The notes: generated from the sequence alone by a model not told the origin. DNA of 64,000 nucleotides from Pseudodesulfovibrio sp. zrk46 (GCF_012516435.1 NZ_CP051216.1:1304001-1368000); one strand, 5' to 3'; numbered from the stretch's first letter, positions 29,529 through 38,713 are shown. Translations and numbers: made by a program.

Positions 29529-30749
29529 ATGCAGCAGCATTATCAATTCGCCGGGTTCATGGGCAAACGGGTCCACCTCGGTGTCACCGGATCCATTGCC
29601 GCATACAAGGCGCTTGATCTGGTGCGGTCATACCTCGCGGCCGACTGTCTGGTCTCCGCGACCCTGACCGACTCCTGTACCAAATTCATCCAGGGCCTCA
29701 GTTTTGAGGCCCTGGGCGCTTCTCCCGTATACTCGGACATGTTTGACGCGCGCGGCGATTCGGCCTTCGATCATCTCGAGCCCGGTCAGATTGCCGACGT
29801 CATGGTCATTGCTCCGGCCTCGGCCAACACCATGGCCAAGCTCGCGTTCGGTATGGCTGACGACATGCTCTCCTGTCAGGCTCTCGCCTTTGCCGGACCT
29901 AAGATTATCGCTCCGGCCATGAACCCGCGTATGTGGGACAACCCGGCTACTCAACGCAACTGGGAAATGCTTGGCGACCTCGGCTTCATTCGTATCCAGC
30001 CCGGCTGTGGGAAGGTGGCGTGCGGCGACACCGGAGACGGACGCTTTGCTCCCACCGAAGAAATTTTGACTGCCACCCTCAAGGCCCTTAGTCCGCAGGA
30101 TCTGGCCGGTAAGAAGGTGATGGTCACTCTTGGACCCACTCGCGAGCCGTGGGATGCGGTCCGCTTCTGGTCCAATCCTTCCAGCGGCACCATGGGCGCA
30201 TGCATTGCCATGGCCGCTTATTTACGTGGCGCCGACGTCACCGTGGTGGCTGGTCCCACCGCATTGGAATTTCCTGCCGGGGTAGGTGTGGTCTCCGTGA
30301 CCACGGCCCAGCAGATGTATGACGCCTGTATGGATCTGTGGCCTTCCATGGACATCGGATGCTGTACTGCGGCCGTGGCCGATTATCGTCCCAAGCCGTT
30401 TGGCGACCATAAGTTCAAGAAGGGCGGTTCTGGCGATGACGGTATCACTGTCGAGTTTGAACCGAACCATGACATCCTCAAGACCATGGGCGGCATGAAG
30501 ACCGATAGCCAGAAGCTCATCGGTTTTGCTGCTGAGACAAATGACATTAAGGCCAATGCCGAGGGCAAGCTTCAGCGCAAGAATCTCGACCTCATCGCTG
30601 CCAACGACATCTCGAAAGAGGGTAGCGGGTTCGGTGTCGGCACCAACCAGATGTATGTGCTGGACAAGGCTGGACGAAAGGAAATGTGGCCGCAACTGGC
30701 CAAAAACGAAGTGGCGTGGCGTTTATGGGATCACCTTCTTCTCGACTAG
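29529..30749 (+). CDS. coaBC: Bifunctional phosphopantothenoylcysteine decarboxylase / phosphopantothenate-cysteine ligase
   Basis: The 406-residue protein has the CoaC flavoprotein half (VTGSIAAYKALDLVR, ASANTMAKLAFGMADD, APAMNPRMW, GCGKVACGDTGDGR) and the CoaB ligase half (TLGPTREPWDAVRF, NPSSGTMG, AAVADYRPKP). Together they carry out two steps of coenzyme A synthesis. ATG 29529 has no strong ribosome-binding site and may be read by coupling to the lipoprotein gene; an internal ATG at 29568 (MGKRVHLGVTG) is an alternative start. Confidence 0.95.
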   Translation: MQQHYQFAGFMGKRVHLGVTGSIAAYKALDLVRSYLAADCLVSATLTDSCTKFIQGLSFEALGASPVYSDMFDARGDSAFDHLEPGQIADVMVIAPASANTMAKLAFGMADDMLSCQALAFAGPKIIAPAMNPRMWDNPATQRNWEMLGDLGFIRIQPGCGKVACGDTGDGRFAPTEEILTATLKALSPQDLAGKKVMVTLGPTREPWDAVRFWSNPSSGTMGACIAMAAYLRGADVTVVAGPTALEFPAGVGVVSVTTAQQMYDACMDLWPSMDIGCCTAAVADYRPKPFGDHKFKKGGSGDDGITVEFEPNHDILKTMGGMKTDSQKLIGFAAETNDIKANAEGKLQRKNLDLIAANDISKEGSGFGVGTNQMYVLDKAGRKEMWPQLAKNEVAWRLWDHLLLD

Positions 30750-31585
30750 ACATAGACGAGCAGTATCGCCCGTGGGTTGATTCCGGGCTGGAGTTCCTCT
30801 TTGCTCCCGGCCACGCACAGGCTGGCATCGGGACAGGGCGGAGTGCGTCCGCTCGTCAGCAACAGCAGTACCAGCCCCCGCAGCGTCCTCAGATGCAGCA
30901 GGGGGGTGGAATGCAGCAGCGTCCACCGTACCAGCAGCAGAATCAGGCTCCATCTCAGCAACAGGCTCAGCCGCCTGTGCAGCAGCAAGTTCAACAACAG
31001 GCTCCGCCGCCCAGACCGCAACAAGCTCCCCAACAGGGGCAGCGGATGCAACAGCCTACAGCGCAGCAATTTTCCCAGCAGCCTGTTGAAGCAGCCCGAG
31101 CCGCCCATGCTCAGCCGCCGACCAAAGTCCAGCTTCCTGAGCCGTGGAATAAATTTTACCAAGTCATCTCTCAGCGTGTCTCTGCGCCCAAGGTGGTTTG
31201 CACCTATATGGAACTCGGCTTCGATCTTGGCGGTCAGTCCGACCCGCGCCGCCGGTCCGTGTTGCAGAACACTTTGACGCACCACCTCAAGTGGCCCCCC
31301 GGCACCGCCGCCTTCTGGCCCATGTCCGCCGTGGTGAATGGAGCGCTTCAGCCCAACCGTGAAATGTTCTGGCGCGGATGGGAAATCTGGCGCACGCCTT
31401 ACATCGCTGTTTTTGGTGATGAGGCGCTTCGGGTGATTCATCCTGACGCGCAACCCGGAAGCACAACATACCTCTACAACGACGTCACCATCTTCGTTGT
31501 ACCTCCCCTTGCCAAGCTGGTGACCATGTTGCCGCACGAGCAGCAATTCGCCACCGAAGGGTTGTCCGCAATCAGAATTTCATAG
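30725..31585 (+). CDS. Gln/Pro-rich linker protein with a C-terminal globular domain
   Basis: The 286-residue product has three parts: an N-terminal segment (1-40) containing YRPWVDSGLEFLFAPGHAQAG; a disordered, strikingly Gln/Pro-rich region (about 45-125); and a C-terminal domain of about 150 residues starting LPEPWNKFYQVISQR, with TYMELGFDLGGQSDPRRRSV and EALRVIHPD. The start at 30725 overlaps coaBC by 25 bases, so it should be translationally coupled. The C-terminal part has a faint uracil-DNA-glycosylase-like look, but I see no catalytic motif and do not assign it. Confidence 0.75.
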   Translation: MGSPSSRLDIDEQYRPWVDSGLEFLFAPGHAQAGIGTGRSASARQQQQYQPPQRPQMQQGGGMQQRPPYQQQNQAPSQQQAQPPVQQQVQQQAPPPRPQQAPQQGQRMQQPTAQQFSQQPVEAARAAHAQPPTKVQLPEPWNKFYQVISQRVSAPKVVCTYMELGFDLGGQSDPRRRSVLQNTLTHHLKWPPGTAAFWPMSAVVNGALQPNREMFWRGWEIWRTPYIAVFGDEALRVIHPDAQPGSTTYLYNDVTIFVVPPLAKLVTMLPHEQQFATEGLSAIRIS

Positions 31586-31613
31586 CGAGCAAAATTGTTC
31601 GTCTATGTAAATG

Positions 31614-31638
31614 TAATGGCTCTTGGGCCATTTTTTGT
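31614..31638 (+). terminator. Terminator after the Gln/Pro-rich gene
   Basis: A short stem, AATGGC / GCCATT, is followed by TTTTTTG, about 30 bases after the stop codon. Confidence 0.65.
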
Positions 31639-31991
31639 TTTCACTCACAGATTTTAACACATTATTCCTCTCCTTTTTCCGATGTGGCTGTTTTTCGCTC
31701 AAAAACAGCCCAAATATTGATTTTGTGGCCTCAGACAGGTCGTTTGTCGACTTTTCAAGAACATTGCCTTCTAAGCACTCTGACGCAGCGGTGCCTGCAA
31801 ACCATTGATACACAAGGCCTCCCGTAGTGTGAGGGTGAAAGTTGACGATAGGATGCTCATATTTGTGCAACTATATTGTGATCTACTTCACAACTTGCGT
31901 TTACCTATGGGTCTGGAGTAAGGGATAGCCTCGAACATCAAGACGACCTATACGGTCCTATAATATTTTCAGGACCGGGATCATACTTTAC

Positions 31992-32011
31992 CACGATCTC
32001 TTCGGATCGTG
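31992..32011 (+). promoter_or_regulatory. Hairpins in the epimerase 5' leader
   Basis: CACGATC-TCTTCG-GATCGTG forms a perfect 7-bp stem with a UUCG-type loop, 26 bases before the start codon. A second inverted repeat, CGGTCCT/AGGACCG, lies just upstream around 31952-31977 with an AT-rich loop. Either could be an operator or leader structure. Confidence 0.4.
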
Positions 32012-32037
32012 ACACCATCATGAGGGAACATACCAAC

Positions 32038-33045
32038 ATGAAAATTCTCGTTACCGGCGCAGCCGGATTCATTGGCTTTCATCTTTCCAGACGCCTCACC
32101 GCCGAAGGGCACGAAGTTGTCGGACTCGATAACCTCGATCCGTATTACGATGTGAATCTCAAGAAGGCCCGTTTGGCCATTCTGGAGCAGAGCTCCAAAT
32201 TCAAGCATGTGAACATCAGCCTGCAGGACGCACTGCCCATGGCTGAACTGTTCAAGTCTGAGAAGTTTACTCACGTTGTGAACCTGGCAGCTCAGGCTGG
32301 CGTTCGTTACTCCATCGAGAACCCCATGTCCTACGTGAATTCCAACCTCGTTGGTTATGCCAATGTTTTGGAAGGGTGCCGCCACAATGATGTTGAGCAC
32401 CTCGTGTACGCCTCGAGCAGCTCTGTTTATGGCATGAACACCAAGATGCCCCTGAATCCGCATGAGGGCGTCAATCACCCCATGAGCCTGTATGCTGCCA
32501 CCAAGAAGTCCAATGAGATGATGGCTCACTCGTACAGCAACCTGTACGACCTGCCTACCACTGGCCTGCGCTTCTTCACCGTGTACGGTCCCTGGGGCCG
32601 TCCTGATATGGCTCTCTTTTTGTTCACCAAGAATATTATTGAAGAGAAGCCCATCAATGTTTTCAACCACGGCAAGATGCGCCGCGACTTCACGTACATC
32701 GACGACATCGTTGAAGGCGTGATCCGCGTAACCAAGCGTACCGCCGTACCCAACCCAAATTGGGATGGAGACAATCCGGATCCCTGCACCAGTAAGGTTC
32801 CGTTCCAGATCTACAACATCGGCAACAACTCTGTTGTCGAGCTTTCTCGCTACATCGAAGTAATCGAGGAAGTCGTGGGCAAGAAGGCTATCTGTAACTA
32901 CATGGATATGCAGCCTGGTGACGTTCCGGCCACCGAAGCCAATGTTGATGATCTCATGAACGACGTCGGATTCAAGCCTGACACCACCATTGAAGTCGGC
33001 ATCAAGAACTTCATCGATTGGTACCGTGAGTACTACAACGTGTAG
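32038..33045 (+). CDS. NAD-dependent epimerase, UDP-glucuronate 4-epimerase type
   Basis: The 335-residue extended SDR starts [20 protein letters not shown] (NAD-binding GxxGxxG), then [17 protein letters not shown], the SSSSVYG stretch and [19 protein letters not shown] with the catalytic Tyr-x3-Lys, and [14 protein letters not shown]. This combination is characteristic of UDP-GlcA 4-epimerases that supply UDP-GalA for surface polysaccharide. UDP-glucose 4-epimerase is less likely given the LDPYYDV insertion. ATG 32038 is chosen for the conserved start; another ATG lies six codons upstream. Confidence 0.9.
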   Translation: MKILVTGAAGFIGFHLSRRLTAEGHEVVGLDNLDPYYDVNLKKARLAILEQSSKFKHVNISLQDALPMAELFKSEKFTHVVNLAAQAGVRYSIENPMSYVNSNLVGYANVLEGCRHNDVEHLVYASSSSVYGMNTKMPLNPHEGVNHPMSLYAATKKSNEMMAHSYSNLYDLPTTGLRFFTVYGPWGRPDMALFLFTKNIIEEKPINVFNHGKMRRDFTYIDDIVEGVIRVTKRTAVPNPNWDGDNPDPCTSKVPFQIYNIGNNSVVELSRYIEVIEEVVGKKAICNYMDMQPGDVPATEANVDDLMNDVGFKPDTTIEVGIKNFIDWYREYYNV

Positions 33046-33112
33046 TCACAGGGCAGAGTGATGATCGAGCTAATAATGCATTGATCATCCCTGACACTCA
33101 GATGAGCACTCG

Positions 33113-33149
33113 AACGGGGCGGATTTTCCGCCCCGTTTTTCATTTTTTC
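33113..33149 (+). terminator. Terminator of the epimerase gene
   Basis: AACGGGGCGG / CCGCCCCGTT with a 5-base loop is followed by TTTCATTTTTT. A weaker hairpin (ATGATC...GATCAT) precedes it at 33061-33088. Confidence 0.9.
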
Positions 33150-33230
33150 GACTTTTTCACACTTTTTCTGTGCACGTGTCTTGCGATCATTTTCATTTCA
33201 GCCTACGAACATGATGTGCTCACCGCGAAT

Positions 33231-33246
33231 TGTTTCACGTGAAACA
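33231..33246. other. parS: parS centromere site 1
   Basis: The perfect 16-base palindrome TGTTTCACGTGAAACA is identical to the canonical chromosomal parS bound by ParB/Spo0J. It lies 75 bases upstream of parA. Confidence 0.97.
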
Positions 33247-33266
33247 TTAGGTAGGGTGAGCAGGAT

Positions 33267-33282
33267 TGTTTCACGTGAAACA
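33267..33282. other. parS: parS centromere site 2
   Basis: A second perfect TGTTTCACGTGAAACA lies 36 bases after the first (start to start), between site 1 and the parA start codon. ParB binding here could also repress or modulate parA. Confidence 0.97.
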
Positions 33283-33320
33283 TTCAAAATTTTCATCCAA
33301 AGTGTGCAAGTGAGGGTCCT

Positions 33321-34088
33321 GTGGCGAGAAGAATCGTTGTAGCGAATCAGAAGGGCGGGGTGGGTAAAACCACGACGTCGGTTAATCTGGCTGCCTCGTT
33401 GGCTGTGATGGAAAAGAAGGTGCTGCTGGTGGATTGCGATCCCCAGGGTAACGCTTCCAGTGGGCTTGGTTTTTACCCCTCAGATCAGAGAGAGAACATC
33501 TATACTGTTCTGTTTGATCCAAAGAAAATCCATAAGGCAATCTGTGAGACAGACGTGCCGTTTCTGGATTTACTGCCCGGCACTCAGGATCTCGTGGGTG
33601 CTGAGATCGAACTGGTGGATAAGTTTGGGCGCGAGCATTACCTGCGTGAGCTGCTTGAAGAAGTGGACGCCGAGTACGATTTCATCCTCATCGATTGTCC
33701 GCCGTCTCTGGGGCTGCTGACAGTCAATGCTTTGTGCGCTGCAAAGGAACTTTTAGTGCCGCTCCAGTGTGAGTATTACGCTTTGGAAGGCATTGCGCAG
33801 TTGCTCATGACGTACGAACTGGTGCGCAAGCGCCTCAACACCGACCTCGGTATGCTGGGTGTGGTGCTGACCATGTACGACTCCCGCAACAGGCTCTCCT
33901 GGCAGGTCAAGCATGAGGTCAGAAAGGCCTTCCCACAGCACCTGTTCGAGACCATCATCCCGAGAAATGTGCGACTTTCCGAGGCTCCGAGCTTTGGTAA
34001 GCCCGTGATCAACTACGATATCAAATCCAAGGGTGCTGAGGCGTATCTGCAACTGGCCCAGGAAGTGGCCAAAAGCACGGTAGCCTAG
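33321..34088 (+). CDS. parA: Chromosome-partitioning ATPase ParA/Soj
   Basis: The 255-residue Walker-type ATPase starts ARRIVVANQKGGVGKTTTSV (deviant Walker A, KGGVGKTT), with CDPQGNASSGLG and LIDCPPSLGLLTVNAL. Its nucleotide-dependent DNA binding drives segregation of ParB-parS complexes. It lacks the N-terminal HTH of plasmid ParA proteins, as expected for a chromosomal Soj. It starts with GTG after GAGGG. Two parS sites lie in its leader. parB is 620 bases downstream, separated by an opposite-strand gene. Confidence 0.96.
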   Translation: MARRIVVANQKGGVGKTTTSVNLAASLAVMEKKVLLVDCDPQGNASSGLGFYPSDQRENIYTVLFDPKKIHKAICETDVPFLDLLPGTQDLVGAEIELVDKFGREHYLRELLEEVDAEYDFILIDCPPSLGLLTVNALCAAKELLVPLQCEYYALEGIAQLLMTYELVRKRLNTDLGMLGVVLTMYDSRNRLSWQVKHEVRKAFPQHLFETIIPRNVRLSEAPSFGKPVINYDIKSKGAEAYLQLAQEVAKSTVA

Positions 34089-34128
34089 GTCCTGCCTGTT
34101 TCGAAAGGGTAGGGTTGTTCTTTCAAAA

Positions 34129-34164
34129 TAATGATCACCACGGCGTGAGCCATAGTGATCATTG
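34129..34164. terminator. Inverted repeat between convergent parA and zinc-ribbon genes
   Basis: AATGATCAC and GTGATCATT arms flank a loop of about 18 bases. It lies between two convergent stop codons and may be a bidirectional terminator, although the T tract is poor. Confidence 0.45.
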
Positions 34165-34202
34165 TGATGACTTTATGAGAAGGGAAGTGGTTCGTAGCGA
34201 TT

Positions 34203-34616
34203 TTATCTACGATAGTCCTTGTTCTCCTGATAGGGCGTGCATTCGGTCTTGATAGTGTCCTTGAAATGCTTCTTGACCACTTTTGCCTGACATTTGACGC
34301 AGAGGAAAGAGACCAGTCCGGCCAGATTGGCGGCAGTGAGGTAGAACTTGCGCGGATCGTCCGCTGCCCAGTCCTCGGTGGAACTGCCACAGTTTTCGCA
34401 GTGGACGTCGGTGTCGACCGGGTAGTCATAATCCCAGTATTCTTGCAGGGTCTCCCAATCAGCGACTGGTTCCTTGATTTCTTCCTGCTGGGATTCGTCT
34501 TCCACGCCAAGTCGGGCAAGGATGTCCTTTTTGACGTAATTCCACGCTTCGGCAGTAAGCAGGCAGCCGATCAGGTTGCCGTCCTTATCGTAAAGTTCAT
34601 TGATATGTTCAGACAT
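34203..34616 (-). CDS. Conserved protein with zinc-ribbon-like Cys pairs
   Basis: The 137-residue product starts MSEHINELYDKDGNLIGCLL and carries two CxxC pairs, CENCGSS near residue 78 and FLCVKCQAK near residue 111, which could bind one zinc. The region between is acidic and aromatic (ADWETLQEYWDYDYPVDTD), and the tail is basic. I do not recognise the family. It lies on the opposite strand between parA and parB. ATG 34616 matches the start of the protein-like region; the upstream extension (to 34718) overlaps the parB leader and is not credible. Confidence 0.75.
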   Translation of the reverse strand: MSEHINELYDKDGNLIGCLLTAEAWNYVKKDILARLGVEDESQQEEIKEPVADWETLQEYWDYDYPVDTDVHCENCGSSTEDWAADDPRKFYLTAANLAGLVSFLCVKCQAKVVKKHFKDTIKTECTPYQENKDYRR

Positions 34617-34711
34617 GTGCGCTCCGGATTTCGTTGTCGTTGTTCGGGGCTTTATAGGCACTTCCTGTCCATTGGGCAAGAGTGCGCATACAAAGTAAGA
34701 GGAGATGCAAT

Positions 34712-35632
34712 ATGACATCGGGTAACAGAGGGCTTGGACGTGGATTGGACGCGCTGCTTGGCGGGGTTCGTGAAGACGAAAAAGTGACCTCGGATGCGGC
34801 GGAAGTTCGCATGATTCCCATCACTGCGATCACGCCCAACCCGCATCAGCCGCGGCGTGAATTCGCTGAGGAGGCACTGAATGATCTGTGCGCCTCCATC
34901 AAGACCCGTGGCGTTCTCCAGCCGATTCTCATCCGTCCTCTGGGCGGTGGTAAATATGAACTGGTGGCAGGTGAGCGACGCCTCCGTGCGTCAAAGCTGG
35001 CAGGCCTGACCGAGATTCCGACTCTCCTGCGAGAGATGACGGACCAAGAAAGTCTCGCCATTGCGCTCATCGAAAACCTGCAGCGTGAAGACCTGAACGC
35101 TGTTGAAGAAGCACTTGGTTATAAGCGTTTGCAGCAGGAGTTCGGCTTGAGCCAGGAAGAGCTGGCCCGTCAGGTCGGCAAAAGCCGCTCTGCCGTAGCC
35201 AACTCCCTGCGTCTTCTGAACTTGCCTGAAACCGTTCAGAACGATATCCAGCAGGGCAATATTTCCGCTGGGCATGGCCGTGCAATCATGGCTGTGACAG
35301 AGGATGACGTTCAGTCCGAGTTGCACCGCCGTGTGGCAGAAAACGGGCTCACAGTGCGTCAGGCCGAAGCGCAGGCTACATTCTGGAAACAGAATGGCCG
35401 CCTGCCCGGGGCAGAGGAAATAGGGCAGGCTGTCACCGCCTCAAAGGGGGCTAAAGCTCCGGCCAAACCCCTAGATCCGCGCCTTGAATCTCTCCAGTCC
35501 GCTCTGGGCGATTTGCTGGGAGTTAAGGTAAAGATTGCGGGTAGTCCTGAAAAAGGCAAGGTTACAGTCAGTTATGGCGATGAAGATACCTTGAAGTCTT
35601 TTGTGGAAAAGTTGGGCGCAGAGTACGCCTAG
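34712..35632 (+). CDS. parB: Chromosome-partitioning protein ParB/Spo0J
   Basis: The 306-residue CTPase-clamp protein has the N-terminal RGLGRGLDALLGG ParA-contacting segment. The CTP-binding ParB/Srx domain follows (ITPNPHQPRREF, GVLQPILIRPL, GERRLRASKLAG), then the HTH (LSQEELARQVGKSRSAVANSLRLLNLP) and a C-terminal dimerisation helix. It loads at the parS sites at 33231 and 33267 and spreads. Start ATG 34712 has GAGGAG upstream. Confidence 0.96.
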   Translation: MTSGNRGLGRGLDALLGGVREDEKVTSDAAEVRMIPITAITPNPHQPRREFAEEALNDLCASIKTRGVLQPILIRPLGGGKYELVAGERRLRASKLAGLTEIPTLLREMTDQESLAIALIENLQREDLNAVEEALGYKRLQQEFGLSQEELARQVGKSRSAVANSLRLLNLPETVQNDIQQGNISAGHGRAIMAVTEDDVQSELHRRVAENGLTVRQAEAQATFWKQNGRLPGAEEIGQAVTASKGAKAPAKPLDPRLESLQSALGDLLGVKVKIAGSPEKGKVTVSYGDEDTLKSFVEKLGAEYA

Positions 35633-35784
35633 ATACTATATTAGCAGTATTGATCGTAAGTGGGCATTATCTGATCGTAACGTGATGATAGGCCCATGAA
35701 CGACAAATTGGTTCTTGGAGCGTCACTCGAATCGTAGACGCCGGAACTGTCAATAAAACCATCGGAAAACGTGGGTTTTCAAGC

Positions 35785-36792
35785 ATGACATTGAAAAAGA
35801 TTCACTCAGCTATCAACGCCCTTGAGGGCCATAAGGTCATGATCATCGGCGACCTGATGCTTGACCATTATATGATTGGCGGTGTTGACCGTATTTCACC
35901 TGAAGCACCGGTCCCCGTGGTCCGGGTTGAGAAGGAGTCCTCCCTTCTCGGCGGGGCAGGTAATGTGGCTCGCAACATCACTGCGCTGGGCGGCGAGGCC
36001 GTACTCGTATCCATGGTCGGTGAAGATGGAGATGGCTCCATTCTGGAGCGACTCTGCAATGAAGCGCAGGTGACTACGAAGTTCATCCGTTGCCAGGCGC
36101 GCCCGACCACCAAGAAGACCCGAATCATCGCGAGTAACCAACAGGTTGTGCGTGTTGACCAAGAGCAGATTGGACCGCTTCAGGATGCTGAAATGGACGA
36201 ACTCTTCAACTATCTGCAATCCGTGATCAGTGATTTTCCGGTCATCATCCTTTCAGACTACGGAAAGGGCTTCATCTCTGCCGAATTCATGGATCGATTC
36301 AACGCCATGATCGATAATCTGCCTGAGCGTCCAAAGGTTCTCGTCGATCCCAAGACCGTAAATTACGACCTCTACACCGGCGTAGACCTGCTGACTCCAA
36401 ATACCAAGGAAGCAGGGGAGGGTGCAGGATTTCCTGTGGCGGACATGGAGTCCGTCATTCGCGCCGGAGACGCACTCTTTGACCGCCTCCAGTGCAAGAA
36501 CCTCCTGATCACCATGGGCGGCGACGGCATGGCATTGTTTGAAGGCAAGGATTCTATTCAGCACGTACCGACCTTCGCTCGTAAGGTGTTTGATGTTACG
36601 GGCGCAGGTGACACGGTCATTGCTACCATCGCCTTAGCCTTGTCTGCCGGCACGGATCTGTTGACCGCCTGTACACTGGCCAACTATGCAGCCGGTGTTG
36701 TGGTTGCACAGGTCGGCGCAGCCACGGCATCAATCAGCGATCTCAAGGACGTGGTGGACGAATTGCCCGAGCCCATAGTCACCTCGTGGTAA
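35785..36792 (+). CDS. D-glycero-beta-D-manno-heptose-7-phosphate kinase (RfaE1/HldA)
   Basis: The 335-residue PfkB-family kinase begins VMIIGDLMLDHYMIGGVDRISPEAPVPVV-type sequence, with LLGGAGNVARNI substrate site, LSDYGKGF and the anion-hole motif DVTGAGDTVIA with the catalytic Asp. It phosphorylates heptose-7-phosphate on the way to ADP-heptose for lipopolysaccharide inner core. The C-terminal nucleotidyltransferase domain of HldE is absent, so the adenylyltransferase must be encoded separately. Confidence 0.9.
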   Translation: MTLKKIHSAINALEGHKVMIIGDLMLDHYMIGGVDRISPEAPVPVVRVEKESSLLGGAGNVARNITALGGEAVLVSMVGEDGDGSILERLCNEAQVTTKFIRCQARPTTKKTRIIASNQQVVRVDQEQIGPLQDAEMDELFNYLQSVISDFPVIILSDYGKGFISAEFMDRFNAMIDNLPERPKVLVDPKTVNYDLYTGVDLLTPNTKEAGEGAGFPVADMESVIRAGDALFDRLQCKNLLITMGGDGMALFEGKDSIQHVPTFARKVFDVTGAGDTVIATIALALSAGTDLLTACTLANYAAGVVVAQVGAATASISDLKDVVDELPEPIVTSW

Positions 36793-36901
36793 TGATCTAC
36801 CCTGTTTATATGGGTACAAGATCATAATTCGTTCACATTCAAGTCGGCGCAGTTATATTAAAGACAATTAATCAACCGTCTGATTATATGGGGAATTAGT
36901 T

Positions 36902-38212
36902 ATGTCGCCAGAGTCTACATTACATTTCGATACGACCATTGATACACTCGGCGCTTGCAAGATCGCCACGCCTATGCGCAGCCCCCGGTACGTGGATGAA
37001 TCCAAGCCACAGCGCTTGATCATGACGCCTGAAGAGTTGGCAGAACTCGATAACGAGACCCTGACCATGTCTTTTGAGAAGGCTGGGCCTCGCGAGAAGA
37101 TCTATTTCGATCCATCCAAGACCAAATGCGCCATTGTCACCTGTGGTGGCATTTGCCCGGGTATCAACGACGTTATCCGCGCCATCGTCATGGAAGCGCA
37201 TTATAAATACGGCATTCCCACCGTGCTCGGGATCAGAAACGGCCTGCGCGGTTTTATTCCGAAATACGGCTATGACGTGATGGAGCTGACGCCCAGCAAT
37301 GTGACCAATATTCATCACTTCGGTGGTACGATTCTCGGCTCTTCGAGAGGGCAGCAGGACCCGGTGGAGATCGTGGATTCTCTGGAGCGACTTAACGTGA
37401 ACGTCCTGTTCGTGATCGGTGGAGACGGCACCATGCGGGCCGCGAGATCGATTGTTGAAGAGACCCGCAAGCGCAAGCGCAAGATCGCGGTTATCGGTGT
37501 GCCGAAGACCATTGATAACGACATCAATTTCATCACCCGTACATTTGGCTTTGATACGGCTGTCGAGAAAGCGACCGAGGCTATCCAGTGCGCCCACGTG
37601 GAAGCGACTGGCATGGACCGAGGCGTCGGTCTGGTCAAGCTGATGGGCCGTGAGGCTGGTTTCATTGCGGCACAGGCTACGCTGGCCTTGCAGGATGTAA
37701 ACTTCCTTCTCGTTCCCGAGCATTCGTTCACTCTGGAAGGTGAGAATGGCCTTCTGAAGGCCCTGGAGCGCCGTCTGGAGCATCGTAACCATGCGGTCAT
37801 CGTCTGTGCCGAGGGCGCAGGGCAGGACCTCATGTGCGATGATTTGGAGCGTGACGAGTCCGGGAATCCCAAGCTGGGAGACATTTGCGGTTTCCTGATT
37901 GACAATATGAAGAGTTACTTCAGTGCAAATGACCTGGAGTTCAATGTAAAATTCATTGATCCCAGTTATATAATCAGGTCTGTGCCAGCGAATGCCGGCG
38001 ATCGCGTCTACTGTGGTTTTCTGGGCCAGCAGGCAGTTCATGCAGCCATGAGTGGCAAGACCGGGATGGTCGTGACACATCTCAAGTCGAGCATGGTGCA
38101 TTTGCCCCTTGATCTGGTGACCGTGAAACGGCGGACTCTGAATGTGAACTCGGACTACTGGAATGTGGTGATGGAATCCACTGGACAGTTGGACTATTTT
38201 TTCCCGAAATAA
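36902..38212 (+). CDS. ATP-type 6-phosphofructokinase (TP0108-like clade)
   Basis: The 436-residue PFK has CGGICPGINDVIRAIV, GGTILGSSRG, GGDGTMRAAR, VPKTIDNDI and TFGFDTAVEKA. In this superfamily GGDGT at the phosphoryl-donor site points to ATP and GGDDS to pyrophosphate, whereas Lys in PKTIDND is common to both PPi enzymes and the long ATP-dependent clade found in spirochaetes, trypanosomes and plants. ATP is therefore the likely donor. It would phosphorylate fructose-6-phosphate in glycolysis. The N-terminal 70-residue extension is typical of the long clade. Confidence 0.88.
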   Translation: MSPESTLHFDTTIDTLGACKIATPMRSPRYVDESKPQRLIMTPEELAELDNETLTMSFEKAGPREKIYFDPSKTKCAIVTCGGICPGINDVIRAIVMEAHYKYGIPTVLGIRNGLRGFIPKYGYDVMELTPSNVTNIHHFGGTILGSSRGQQDPVEIVDSLERLNVNVLFVIGGDGTMRAARSIVEETRKRKRKIAVIGVPKTIDNDINFITRTFGFDTAVEKATEAIQCAHVEATGMDRGVGLVKLMGREAGFIAAQATLALQDVNFLLVPEHSFTLEGENGLLKALERRLEHRNHAVIVCAEGAGQDLMCDDLERDESGNPKLGDICGFLIDNMKSYFSANDLEFNVKFIDPSYIIRSVPANAGDRVYCGFLGQQAVHAAMSGKTGMVVTHLKSSMVHLPLDLVTVKRRTLNVNSDYWNVVMESTGQLDYFFPK

Positions 38213-38246
38213 GAGGGATTGCCCATAAGGGCAAAAAATAGAGCAC

Positions 38247-38277
38247 AAAAAAAAGGAGCCAAACGGCTCCCTTTTTC
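38247..38277. terminator. Bidirectional terminator between pfk and the next minus-strand gene
   Basis: AAAAAAGGAGCC-aaac-GGCTCCCTTTTT has A and T tracts on both sides, so it can stop transcription from either direction. Confidence 0.85.
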
Positions 38278-38297
38278 ATGTCGATATGGCGGTAAAA

Positions 38298-38702
38298 CTA
38301 TTCGTTTGCGGCCAGGCGACGGCGAACTTGCTCGTTTACCTGACGGCTGACGCCTTCCTTTTCGGACGCCAGGGCAACGGCGAGGAGCTCGAAAAGTTCG
38401 TCGTGGGAAAATTCAAGGGAAAGTGAACCATTGGAAGCGATGATGGTCTCTTCGCGTTCTTCAATGCGATAGGCGCGGCGTTCACGTGCATGGCCAATGG
38501 CGGAGATGATGCCGTAGGCGAGGTTCTCGTTGTCGTCACGGTAGAGCTTTTCCATGGTCAGCATACCGGAGTTGTCGTCAAAGTACATTTCTTCACCAAT
38601 AAGCTGACCGGTGACAGCCATGTCTTCACCGAAGTCATTGGGTAAATTGACGTTGAGAATTGGGTCGGTTCCGTTTAGTCCGCCAACCATTTTTTTCGAC
38701 AT
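38298..38702 (-). CDS. Hypothetical protein, 134 aa
   Basis: The product starts MSKKMVGGLNGTDPILNVNL, has an acidic centre (EEMYFDDNSGMLTMEKLYRDD), and ends in two helices (SHDELFELLAVALASEKEG, SRQVNEQVRRRLAANE). I recognise no family, catalytic motif or membrane segment. It follows the excisionase-like gene by 11 bases on the same strand, so the two are probably co-transcribed and functionally linked. Confidence 0.7.
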   Translation of the reverse strand: MSKKMVGGLNGTDPILNVNLPNDFGEDMAVTGQLIGEEMYFDDNSGMLTMEKLYRDDNENLAYGIISAIGHARERRAYRIEEREETIIASNGSLSLEFSHDELFELLAVALASEKEGVSRQVNEQVRRRLAANE

Positions 38703-38713
38703 GTTCGTTCTCC

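Larger units (their letters stand above)
31586..32037. other. Intergenic leader of the epimerase gene
   Basis: 452 bases without a gene. They contain the terminator at 31614-31638 and two hairpins in the epimerase leader at 31952-31977 and 31992-32011. Open frames on the minus strand here are not protein-like. Confidence 0.5.

Noticed and set aside
30840-31100. Repetitive CAG/CAA-rich DNA that might look like a repeat array or CRISPR
   Set aside because: It encodes the Gln/Pro linker of a protein in frame; there are no regular spacers.
36920-38248. 442-codon minus-strand frame opposite phosphofructokinase
   Set aside because: The plus-strand protein shows all PFK motifs; the antisense frame shows none.
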